From NCBI GenBank assembly GCA_040900215.1, contig JBBDZL010000021.1, forward strand, positions 1-14,272: a stretch of 14,272 bases of DNA, in the 5' to 3' direction. Shown one piece after another: positions 1 to 6,047 of the stretch (within the stretch, counting starts at the first letter, position 1; each line of letters opens with the position of its first letter). This DNA is from 9FT-COMBO-53-11 sp040900215 (GTDB lineage: Bacteria > Patescibacteriota > WWE3 > 9FT-COMBO-53-11). Under the pieces are notes generated by a model. It saw nothing but the letters and a program-made list of their open reading frames with translations, was not told the DNA's origin and made no database searches. Position numbers and translations under genes: made by a program.

Positions 1-1166
1 CCCACTTCGCCAAAGAAACAAAGATTGGCTGGCAGGGCCTTCTTTAAGCGCGAGGAAGCGACGGCCGCCGCAATCGCCAGGTCGGCCGCCGGCTCAAATA
101 CCCGCATCCCAAGGGAACTCTTGATAAAGATGTCCGAACGGGAGAGATTGAGCCTCCCGTACTTATCCAAAACCGCCAGGATCAGGAGGGCGCGCTTGGA
201 AGAAATCCCCTGAGTGGTCCGCTTGGGGTAGGCGTAGGAGGTGGCCGAGGTGAGGGCTTGGATCTCCAGCAGGAGCGGCCGGGAACCTTCCAGCGCGATC
301 GTCAAAGCGGATCCGGGAGAGTTTTTGTGGTGCTTGAGAAAGGCGGCCGATGGATCGGTGACCTCCGCCAACCCCTTCTTTCCCATCTCGAAGATCCCCA
401 CCTCCGAGGTCGCTCCAAAGCGGTTCTTCTGGGAGCGCAGAACCCGCAGAGAAGAGAATTTATCTCCTTCAAAAGCCAAGACCACGTCGACAATGTGCTC
501 CAGGAATTTAGGGCCGCCGATGGCGAAAGTCTTAGTGACGTGGCCGGTCATCACCACCGGCACTCCTCTGGCCTTGGCAAAGTTGGTCAGCTGGGCGGCG
601 GCGAATTTGAGCTGGGACGGCGAGCCGGAAGATCCGGTGACGTTCTCGGAAGTCGTGGTCTGGAGGGAATCGATTACCACCAGCCCGAGCTTGTCCATCT
701 CACCCAGTTCGGAAAGGATTAGCTCCAGATCGGTTTGGGAAAGGAAGTAAAGATCGTCGGCCGCAATTCCCAACCGGTTCGCCCGGCCGGCAATCTGTTC
801 CTCCGATTCCTCGCCGGAAACATAAACAACGGGGCTCTTTTTACCGATCTTTTCCGCTACTTGCAGGAGGAGAGTGGATTTTCCGATCCCCGGAGGGCCG
901 GAAAGCAGAACGGCAGAACCGGGGACAATCCCTCCGCCCAGTGTTCGATCAAACTCCTCGATTCCGGTCTTGATTCGAGAAACAGCGGATTGGGAGATCT
1001 CCGAAAGCTTCTTCGGCTTTCTTGGTCCCGTTACTGAATTTACAGACTTGAATGCCGTTACTTCCTTAAGGGTATTCCACTCCCGACAAAACTGGCACTG
1101 CCCCTGCCAGCGAAAGTGCTCGCCGCCGCAATCGCTACAGATAAATAAGACTTTAGATTTGGGCAC
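1..1166 (-). CDS. radA: DNA repair protein RadA (Sms), C-terminus cut off by window edge
   Basis: RadA is a cytoplasmic RecA-like ATPase and DNA branch-migration factor that helps process recombination intermediates. The 388 residues visible carry the family marks in order: an N-terminal zinc finger (C10, C13, C24, C27), a Walker A motif GPPGIGKST at 90-98, VVIDS at 163-167, the stretch TGHVTKTFAIGGPKFLEHIVD around 207-227, and the RadA-specific KNRFG motif at 247-251. The start of the Lon-like C-terminal domain follows (EPAADLAIAAAVAS, about 358-371). Full RadA is about 450 residues, so roughly 60 are missing beyond the window. The start is GTG at 1164-1166: an in-frame TAA lies three codons upstream and no ATG is available. 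It begins 14 nt after the rpsA stop with no clear Shine-Dalgarno, so co-transcription with rpsA is likely. Identification is secure. Confidence 0.96.
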   Translation of the reverse strand, partial: MPKSKVLFICSDCGGEHFRWQGQCQFCREWNTLKEVTAFKSVNSVTGPRKPKKLSEISQSAVSRIKTGIEEFDRTLGGGIVPGSAVLLSGPPGIGKSTLLLQVAEKIGKKSPVVYVSGEESEEQIAGRANRLGIAADDLYFLSQTDLELILSELGEMDKLGLVVIDSLQTTTSENVTGSSGSPSQLKFAAAQLTNFAKARGVPVVMTGHVTKTFAIGGPKFLEHIVDVVLAFEGDKFSSLRVLRSQKNRFGATSEVGIFEMGKKGLAEVTDPSAAFLKHHKNSPGSALTIALEGSRPLLLEIQALTSATSYAYPKRTTQGISSKRALLILAVLDKYGRLNLSRSDIFIKSSLGMRVFEPAADLAIAAAVASSRLKKALPANLCFFGEV

Positions 1167-1180
1167 GAGAATAGTTTAGC

Positions 1181-2245
1181 TTATCGCCAAGCGGCGCCGA
1201 CGGCTTTAAGGGAAAGGGCAATCTTCTGCTTCTGGGGATCGATCTCCAAAACGCGGGCTTCGACTTCGTCCCCTTCAGAGAGGGGGCCGGTGGTTTCGGT
1301 GACATGGATCAGCCCTTCGATTCCCGGCTCCAACTCGACAAACGCGCCAAAGTCGGCGATTTTGGTGACCTTTCCCTTAACCTTGATCCCGACCTGGTAT
1401 TTCTCGGCAATTTTTTCCCAGGGGTTGGGAAGTGTCCGGCGGTGAGAGAGCATGACGCGCCCTTCTTCGGGATTAACTTCCATTACTTCGACCTTCAAGC
1501 TGTCTCCGGCCTTGACGACCTTGGTCGCATCGGCTACTTTCTCCCAGGAAAGATCGGAAACGTGCACCATTCCTTCCAAAAAGTCCTCCGTCTTGGCCGG
1601 CCGAAACTGGACAAAGGCGGCGAAGGGGGTTACGGAGGTAACTGTCCCCTCGTACTGCTCGCCCTTTTTGATTTTGCCCAGCGCCGCTTTCTCCAGCGTC
1701 TTTTCGCCCTTGCTCAACGCCTCCCTCTCCGACAATACCAGCCGATCAATTTCCCGGTTGATCTCAATAATTTTGGCCTTGACTACTTTCCCGGCTAGCT
1801 TGTTGGAATTGGCGAGCATCTTGTTCGCCAGAGAAAGGTGGGAGAAAGGAATAAACCCCCGGAGGGATCCCATCCGAGCCACGACTCCTCCCCGGTTCGG
1901 GCCAATAATCTCGACTTCCAGAATCTTCTCCTCTTCGGAATTCTTGGCCGCTTCCCGCCAATCGCGCTCCGCCTCGGCTTTCTTCAGGGAGAGGAGCACG
2001 AATCCGCGGGTGTCTTCGGCTTGGATTACGGTCGCCAGAACCCGATCGCCGGGTTTTATTTTGGCAGCGGTGTCGGCTTCGTCCTCCAGCTCGCGGCCGG
2101 TGACCAAACCCTCGGCCTTGGCGCCGATATCCAGAATAATTTCATCTTTTCTTTTGGAGATTACTTTTCCTTCCACCACATCGCCCGGCTTGAGCTGGCG
2201 GACTTTAACTTCGGCTTTTTCGAGCAGGGCACCCATATCGGACAT
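1181..2245 (-). CDS. rpsA: 30S ribosomal protein S1 (four S1 domains)
   Basis: S1 binds mRNA on the 30S subunit and helps load transcripts. The 354-aa product has four S1/OB-fold repeats, at about 17-89, 107-172, 193-269 and 285-347. Each opens with a G.(V/I).G.V-type strand; the third and fourth are the most canonical (EGMVHVSDLSW at 224-234; FGAFVELEPGIEGLIHVTE at 299-317). E. coli S1 has six domains; a four-domain form is usual in many other bacteria. The start is ATG at 2243-2245; a second ATG three codons in (MSDMG) is an alternative. No Shine-Dalgarno is visible, and the best promoter lies so close that the mRNA may be nearly leaderless. It is the first gene of a likely rpsA-radA unit and follows the terminator of the HAD gene. 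Confidence 0.95.
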   Translation of the reverse strand: MSDMGALLEKAEVKVRQLKPGDVVEGKVISKRKDEIILDIGAKAEGLVTGRELEDEADTAAKIKPGDRVLATVIQAEDTRGFVLLSLKKAEAERDWREAAKNSEEEKILEVEIIGPNRGGVVARMGSLRGFIPFSHLSLANKMLANSNKLAGKVVKAKIIEINREIDRLVLSEREALSKGEKTLEKAALGKIKKGEQYEGTVTSVTPFAAFVQFRPAKTEDFLEGMVHVSDLSWEKVADATKVVKAGDSLKVEVMEVNPEEGRVMLSHRRTLPNPWEKIAEKYQVGIKVKGKVTKIADFGAFVELEPGIEGLIHVTETTGPLSEGDEVEARVLEIDPQKQKIALSLKAVGAAWR

Positions 2246-2254
2246 AACAGAGTG

Positions 2255-2283
2255 ATATTAACACGGAAAAGTTTGACGGCCAA
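2255..2283 (-). promoter_or_regulatory. Predicted promoter of rpsA
   Basis: On the minus strand TTGGCC (2278-2283) is followed after 17 bp by TAATAT (2255-2260). The -10 ends 9 nt before the rpsA ATG, so the predicted transcript would have a leader of only about 2-4 nt. It lies just past the T-tract of the upstream terminator, where a new promoter is expected. Confidence 0.5.
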
Positions 2284-2320
2284 AAACAAAAAAAGCCGGC
2301 TGGGGTTAGCCAGTCGGCTT
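2282..2320 (-). terminator. Intrinsic terminator overlapping the HAD stop codon
   Basis: On the minus strand AAGCC plus GGCT (2316-2320 and 2308-2311, with a 4-nt bulge between) pair with AGCCGGCTT (2293-2301) around a 6-nt loop, followed by a U-rich run (2282-2294). The TAA stop of the HAD gene (2306-2308) lies inside the hairpin, so the terminator uses coding sequence for its 5' arm. Confidence 0.75.
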
Positions 2321-3052
2321 GGTGAGCTCATCGCAGCGCCCGATGATCTCGACGATCTCTTCGAGCTGGGTCGCCTCCGGGGGAATGTCCTTGACCAGCT
2401 TCCCGTGATCCCAAACCGAGGGTGGAAGGACAAAGATCGGCCGGTAACCGGCTTTCACCGCCGGCACGATATCCGATCCGATTGAATCCCCGACCATCAG
2501 GGCGGGAATACCGGGATGGAGAAGGCGCAGTTCATTGAGAGCAGGGTACTTGTCCTCGGTCTCCGTCACTCGGAACTCCTCGGCGGAGGGGAAGAAGCGG
2601 CCGAGGTTGTAGCCGCGCCACTTCATCCATTGAACCGAATCGTCTCCGAAGGTGACGCAGAAGATCCGACCTTCGCGCCGAAGGAGAAATTCCAGCACCT
2701 TCTCGGCTCCCGGGATCAGCGACCGGTTCTGGTAGGTTTCCTCGGAGAGCGCCGAGTTCCCGATCGCCAGAACCTGCTGCTCGACCGCAGGATCAATCTC
2801 GATCTTGGCCCGCCGGCAGAGTTCCCGGTAGGCCTCAACCAGCGAACCGGGGAAGCGGCGGCGGTCAGCGTGCATCGTCTTGAACCGCTCCTTATCGATC
2901 CCCTGCTCCAGTTGAATGATGTCCAGGTAGTAAGGAGCTTTGTGCTCGAGAGTACGGAGCATCAGCTTAGTGAAATCCAATACGGCATCGCCGTAGTCGA
3001 TGTTCGACGTCACCAGCGTCCCGTCAAGGTCAAAAACCCAGACTGCTTTCAA
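2306..3052 (-). CDS. HAD-superfamily hydrolase (phosphoglycolate-phosphatase-like)
   Basis: A soluble phosphatase of the haloacid dehalogenase superfamily, 248 aa. Motif I is DLDGT at 8-12 (nucleophile D8, general acid D10), motif II is probably T134 in FCVTFGD, motif III probably K168, and motif IV is GDSIGSD at 188-194 followed by AVKAGYRP. An alpha-helical cap of about 100 residues sits between motifs I and II, as in phosphoglycolate phosphatase and beta-phosphoglucomutase relatives. The substrate cannot be told from sequence. The start is TTG at 3050-3052, supported by GGAGG five nt upstream; no ATG lies before motif I. It has its own predicted promoter, lies downstream of tRNA-Ile and ends inside its terminator. 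Confidence 0.88.
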   Translation of the reverse strand: MKAVWVFDLDGTLVTSNIDYGDAVLDFTKLMLRTLEHKAPYYLDIIQLEQGIDKERFKTMHADRRRFPGSLVEAYRELCRRAKIEIDPAVEQQVLAIGNSALSEETYQNRSLIPGAEKVLEFLLRREGRIFCVTFGDDSVQWMKWRGYNLGRFFPSAEEFRVTETEDKYPALNELRLLHPGIPALMVGDSIGSDIVPAVKAGYRPIFVLPPSVWDHGKLVKDIPPEATQLEEIVEIIGRCDELTKPTG

Positions 3053-3085
3053 ATCTCCCTCCCTTTCAGAAGTTTTGTTAGTTAA

Positions 3086-3113
3086 ATTCTAATTTATATT
3101 TGAGAAAAGGCAA
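3086..3113 (-). promoter_or_regulatory. Predicted promoter of the HAD gene
   Basis: On the minus strand TTGCCT (3108-3113) is followed after 16 bp by TAGAAT (3086-3091) in an AT-rich stretch between the tRNA-Ile 3' end and the HAD ribosome binding site. Read-through from tRNA-Ile is a possible alternative source of transcription. Confidence 0.45.
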
Positions 3114-3123
3114 GAGGAAGGGA

Positions 3124-3200
3124 TGGTGGGCTCAGATGGACTCGAACCATCGACCCCTGTCTTATCAGGACAGTGCTCTGACCAGCTGAGCTATGAGCCC
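3124..3200 (-). tRNA. tRNA-Ile (anticodon GAT), CCA encoded
   Basis: A complete 77-nt cloverleaf on the minus strand. The acceptor GGGCTCA (3194-3200) pairs with TGAGCCC (3128-3134), followed by discriminator A and a genome-encoded CCA (3124-3126). The D-arm contains AGCTCAG and GGTCAGAGC. The anticodon stem CTGTC/GACAG encloses the loop CTGATAA, giving anticodon GAT for isoleucine AUC/AUU. The T-arm is GGTTCGAGTCC. In many bacteria this tRNA sits in the 16S-23S spacer; here it follows a strong terminator at 3245-3260, so it is probably transcribed separately from 16S. A weak TTGTTT-17-GATAAA lies upstream. Confidence 0.97.
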
Positions 3201-3232
3201 GAACACTAAAAGTTTATCACGAGATCGGAACC

Positions 3233-3260
3233 CGAAAACAAAAACCCCGCCGAGGCGGGG
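3233..3260 (-). terminator. Intrinsic terminator of the 16S rRNA transcript
   Basis: On the minus strand CCCCGC (3255-3260) pairs with GCGGGG (3245-3250) around a 4-nt loop, and a U-rich run (TTTTTGTTTTC) follows. It lies beyond the trailer arm of the processing stem and before tRNA-Ile. The plus-strand side is also fairly T-rich, so weak bidirectional action is possible. Confidence 0.85.
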
Positions 3261-3283
3261 ATTCTGTTTTCCCAATTTAAGAA

Positions 3284-3301
3284 CAAGAGCAAGGAAGGAA
3301 C
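3284..3301 (-). repeat. Trailer arm of the pre-16S processing stem
   Basis: CAAGAGCAAGGAAGGAAC on the plus strand is the exact reverse complement of 5821-5838, at the other side of the 16S gene. In the minus-strand precursor RNA the two arms can form an 18-bp perfect helix, the expected RNase III-type processing stem. This arm is about 290 nt (including 100 N) beyond the mature 3' end. Confidence 0.8.
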
Positions 3302-3322
3302 CAACGGCGGTTTTCAAACACA

Positions 3323-3370
3323 TTCGACTACGCTCAGTGTTTGATACTGAGTATCATCGAACGTATCAAA
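3323..3370. repeat. Nested inverted repeats next to the assembly gap
   Basis: Three overlapping palindromes share this stretch. TTCGA (3323-3327) pairs with TCGAA (3357-3361), and inside it CTCAGT (3333-3338) pairs with ACTGAG (3346-3351), with symmetric 5-nt internal loops. TTTGATAC (3340-3347) pairs with GTATCAAA (3363-3370). GATAC (3343-3347) pairs with GTATC (3351-3355). It resembles a small dispersed palindromic repeat and ends 16 nt before the N gap. Confidence 0.6.
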
Positions 3371-3386
3371 GCAAACCACCAAACTT

Positions 3387-3486
3387 NNNNNNNNNNNNNN
3401 NNNNNNNNNNNNNNNNNNNNNNNNNNNNNNNNNNNNNNNNNNNNNNNNNNNNNNNNNNNNNNNNNNNNNNNNNNNNNNNNNNNNNN
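3387..3486. other. Scaffold gap of 100 N
   Basis: Exactly 100 Ns, a conventional placeholder for a gap of unknown or estimated size. It falls in the 16S trailer and is flanked on both sides by inverted repeats. The true distance between 16S and tRNA-Ile is therefore not known, and extra sequence could be hidden here. Confidence 0.98.
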
Positions 3487-3512
3487 GCGATTCAGGTGAG
3501 TGACCGAATCGC
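3487..3512. repeat. Hairpin in the 16S trailer at the gap edge
   Basis: GCGATTC (3487-3493) pairs with GAATCGC (3506-3512), extended by GGT/ACC with one bulged A, giving a 10-bp stem and 5-nt loop. No U-run can be seen next to it because the Ns begin immediately. It could be a trailer RNA hairpin or the remaining part of a repeat. Confidence 0.6.
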
Positions 3513-3582
3513 AAGTGTTGCCATTCTCTCAACGAACAGAATCTGGTTAGAACCCTATTCGTCTTAACAAGAGGGGCAAATA

Positions 3583-3613
<31 letters not shown>

Positions 3614-3635
3614 ATTCCCCTACGGCTACCTTGTT

Positions 3636-4402
3636 CACGTTTCTCCCCATGTCGCCATGAGGCGTGGACTATCTCACCACCTTCAACAAAACTTTCTTTT
3701 CCGGATGCCAAGACCCAATCTTCTCTGCAAAATCCTTGTAAGATTTAGCAGAAACGAAGAAACGAAAATAGTTTGGGTCGGCTCTTCTACTTGGGTTATG
3801 GATCTTACCGCATTGGATTCCTGATTCCTTAAGGTAGGCCCTCACCTGCGTTAAATCCTTCAGATTTTTCTGCGCAAAGTAAAGATAGAACCTGACCTTT
3901 GGACTCTTGGCGATTCCTCCTTCGGCGTCGAAATATCCGCGGATGTAATCCGCCTTATCTTTGCGGCTTTCGACCTTAGCGTCTCGCAACAAAGACTTCC
4001 GAAACTCGACGACAAAAAGATTGCGCTTTTGTCCCTCGCGATAGGTCCAAGCATTTGCCCCAAGTTTCCTTACTTTGTGAGCGATTAGCTCAACAAACTC
4101 CGGGTTTTTTTGACCAACTCGGAAAGTATAAGGGCGCTCGGTTGCATCGTGCAACAGACCAAGTAAATAAGCTTTTGACATCAGAAAAGAGCTGTTGAAG
4201 GGCTCGGCGTATAGTCTCTGAGGGGTCCTGAGTGTTAATCGAAGGACTTCCCTGCGGATTGCCTGCACCTCTACCTTGTTACCAACTTAATCTTATCAGA
4301 TTTTGGTAGTAGAGGATACTCAGGTGTTCCTGCATATAGCCAAGTTTGTTCTCGAAGGTTCCCCCTCGAGAGTCGCAACTGAACTTGTTGTGAAACAAGC
4401 TT
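3636..4402 (-). mobile_element. Group I intron inserted after U1498 of 16S rRNA
   Basis: The conserved sequence AAGTCGT/AACAAGG (E. coli 1492-1505) is split: the upstream exon ends AAGTCGT (4403-4409) and the downstream exon resumes AACAAGG (3629-3635). The intron follows U and ends in G, as group I introns do. An internal guide GCGACT (4371-4376) pairs with exon AGTCGT, giving P1 with the terminal U-G wobble. Core elements are visible: Q-like AATCCGCAGG (4251-4260), R-like CAGAGACTAT (4211-4220) and S-like GAGATAGTCC (3666-3675), with P7 formed by GACTAT/ATAGTC. A candidate P4 pairs TGC-A-GGA with TCCGCA, with a bulged A as in Tetrahymena. A LAGLIDADG gene lies between R and S. Length 767 nt. 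P3 is less certain by eye. Confidence 0.9.
3669..4181 (-). CDS. LAGLIDADG homing endonuclease of the 16S intron
   Basis: This intron-encoded endonuclease would cut intronless 16S genes near the insertion site and drive intron homing; some relatives also help splicing. The 170-aa product has two LAGLIDADG-type helices: a diverged one, YLLGLLHDA, at residues 5-13, and a clear one, YIRGYFDAEGG, at about 79-89 with the acidic catalytic residue. Two motifs suggest a compact monomer. The C-terminus contains NYFRFFVSAKSYKDFAEKIG. I chose ATG at 4179-4181 because the upstream codons are intron core sequence (R element). An in-frame GTG at 4266-4268 preceded by AAGG would give 199 aa. The TAG stop (3669-3671) lies inside the intron S element. 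The frame is intact, so the enzyme is probably still active or only recently inactive. Confidence 0.9.
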   Translation of the reverse strand: MSKAYLLGLLHDATERPYTFRVGQKNPEFVELIAHKVRKLGANAWTYREGQKRNLFVVEFRKSLLRDAKVESRKDKADYIRGYFDAEGGIAKSPKVRFYLYFAQKNLKDLTQVRAYLKESGIQCGKIHNPSRRADPNYFRFFVSAKSYKDFAEKIGSWHPEKKVLLKVVR

Positions 4403-4906
4403 ACGACTTAATGTTAATCGCTGGTTCCCGCTTGGGCCGACGTAACGTCGGCCTTCAGCGAGCCCCAACTTTTCCCATTTGACGGGCGGTGTGTACAAGA
4501 CCCGAGAACGTATTCACGGCCGTATAGCTGACCGGCCATTACTAGCGATTCCTACTTCATGGGGGCGAGTTGCAGCCCCCAATCCGAACTGAGACGACTT
4601 TTGAAGGATTAGCTAAGCGTTGCCGCTTTGCTACCCGTTGTGAGTCGCCATTGTAGCATGTGTGTAGCCCAAGGCATAAAGGCCATGCTGACTTGGAGTC
4701 GTCCCCTCCTTCCTCCCGGTTGCCCGGGCAGTCTCGCCAGACATTTTTAACTGGCAATAGGGGTTGCGTTCGTTATGGGACTTAACCATACAGCTCACGC
4801 CACGAACTGACAACAGCCATGCAACACCTGTGCAAGCTCCCTTGCGGGTCGGTTCGGTTTCCCGTTCCTACCACTTGCATGTCAAACCTTGGTGAGGTTC
4901 TTCGTT

Positions 4907-4997
<91 letters not shown>

Positions 4998-5802
4998 GAC
5001 ACTTAACGCGTTAGCTTGCGCCACCCCTTGCGGGATAGCTAGTGTCCATCGTTTACGGCTAGGACTACACGGGTATCTAATCCGTTTCGCTCCCCTAGCT
5101 TTCGTACCTCAGTGTCAGGAAAGGCCCAGGTGGCTGCCTTCGCCTTTGGTGTTCCATCGCAGATCATCGGATTTCACCCCTCCTTGCAATGTTCCGCCAC
5201 CCCCTACCTCCCTCGATTTCGGAAGTATCCAGACACGTTCCGCGGTTGAGCCGCGGGATTTAAGCCCAGACTTTCCGAAACACCTACGTACTCTTTATGC
5301 CCAGTAAATCCGGACAACGCTCGCACCCTACGTTTTACCGCTGCTGCTGGCACGTAGTTTGCCGGTGCTTAATCCTTCGCCTTACGGCGAATTAAGAACT
5401 TTACAATCTTTCGACCTTCATCGTTCACGCGGCGTCGCTGCATCAGACTTTCGTCCATTGTGCAAGATTCCCGATTGCTGCCACCCGTAGGCGTATGGCC
5501 CTTGTCTCAGTGCCATTGTGGGGGGCCACGCTCTCACGCCCCCTACCCGTCGAAGCCTTGGTAGGCCGTTACCCTACCAACTAGCTGATGGGACGCGGGC
5601 CCATCTTCAAGCGATAAATCTTTACCCTTGCGGGACTATCGGTGATTATCCCCGATTTCTCGGGGTTATGACCGGCTTGAAGGGAGGTTCCCACGTGTTA
5701 CTCACCCGTTCGCCACGCCACTTCTTGCGAAGCGCGTTCGACTTGCATACCTTAGGCACGCCGCCAGCGTTCGTCCTGAGCCAGGATCAAACTCTCAATA
5801 AA

Positions 5803-5818
5803 GCCTGCTCGCGCAGGC
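5803..5818 (-). other. Leader hairpin at the 16S 5' end
   Basis: GCCTGC and GCAGGC form a perfect 6-bp stem closed by GCGA, a GNRA tetraloop, on the minus-strand RNA. It sits directly between the leader arm of the processing stem and the mature 16S 5' end, where a precursor structure guiding 5' maturation is plausible. Confidence 0.6.
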
Positions 5819-5820
5819 AA

Positions 5821-5838
5821 GTTCCTTCCTTGCTCTTG
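5821..5838 (-). repeat. Leader arm of the pre-16S processing stem
   Basis: The minus strand reads CAAGAGCAAGGAAGGAAC here. It is perfectly complementary over 18 nt to the trailer sequence at 3284-3301, and the match stops abruptly on both sides. It lies about 20 nt upstream of the mature 16S 5' end. A flanking helix of this kind is the normal substrate for pre-rRNA cleavage. Confidence 0.8.
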
Positions 5839-5876
5839 CTCTCTTGAAAACTGGAATTGATTGGAAAATATGTTGA

Positions 5877-5882
5877 TGTCAA
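5877..5882 (-). promoter_or_regulatory. Possible -35 box of the 16S rRNA promoter
   Basis: A perfect TTGACA on the minus strand lies just past the mnmA terminator and about 75 nt upstream of mature 16S. No good -10 hexamer is found 15-18 bp downstream (best is 3 of 6), so this is a weak call made mostly on position. Confidence 0.3.
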
Positions 5883-5897
5883 AGGGCGTGGGGAATT

Positions 5898-5917
5898 AAA
5901 AAACCCCCATGCGGGGG
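5898..5917 (-). terminator. Intrinsic terminator downstream of mnmA
   Basis: On the minus strand CCCCC (5913-5917) pairs with GGGGG (5904-5908) around GCAT and is followed by TTTTTT (5898-5903). It separates mnmA from the 16S transcription unit. Part of the hairpin (5908-5915) is also complementary to 6004-6011, so an alternative fold could compete with it. Confidence 0.75.
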
Positions 5918-6011
5918 ACCGTTTGGTGTTTTGGTTATCTAGTTATCTGGTTATTTTGTTGCCAAAAAACCAAACAACCGAACAACTAAGTGACAAAGTG
6001 GTTCCCGCATG
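5908..6011. repeat. Nested inverted-repeat element between mnmA and 16S
   Basis: The outer arms CATGCGGG (5908-5915) and CCCGCATG (6004-6011) are perfect 8-bp inverted repeats. Inside, GTTTGGTGTTTTGG (5921-5934) and CCAAAAAACCAAAC (5962-5975) match in 13 of 14 positions. The loop holds short direct repeats of GTTATCT/GTTATT (about 5934-5956). The layout is like a miniature inverted-repeat element or a structured RNA. It spans part of the mnmA terminator and stops 11 nt short of the mnmA stop codon. Confidence 0.6.
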
Positions 6012-6018
6012 CCGTTCA

Positions 6019-6047
6019 ACTTTAACCTACCCTAAGACTATTGTCAA
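6019..6047 (-). promoter_or_regulatory. Possible promoter at the mnmA 3' end
   Basis: On the minus strand TTGACA (6042-6047) is followed after 17 bp by TAAAGT (6019-6024), overlapping the last mnmA codons. A transcript from here would run about 110 nt to the terminator at 5898-5917, which suggests a short RNA, though chance occurrence is quite possible. Confidence 0.22.

Noticed and set aside
241..1037. Plus-strand frames opposite radA
   Set aside because: The minus strand encodes an intact RadA with all motifs; the plus frames have no recognisable product.
3193..3567. Plus-strand open frame spanning the N gap
   Set aside because: It overlaps tRNA-Ile, consists of Ns for a quarter of its length and crosses the 16S trailer; there is no protein signal.
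3636..4402. Insert as an unspliced intervening sequence or group II intron
   Set aside because: The U/G splice borders, guide pairing and R/S elements fit group I, and no group II domain V or reverse transcriptase is present.
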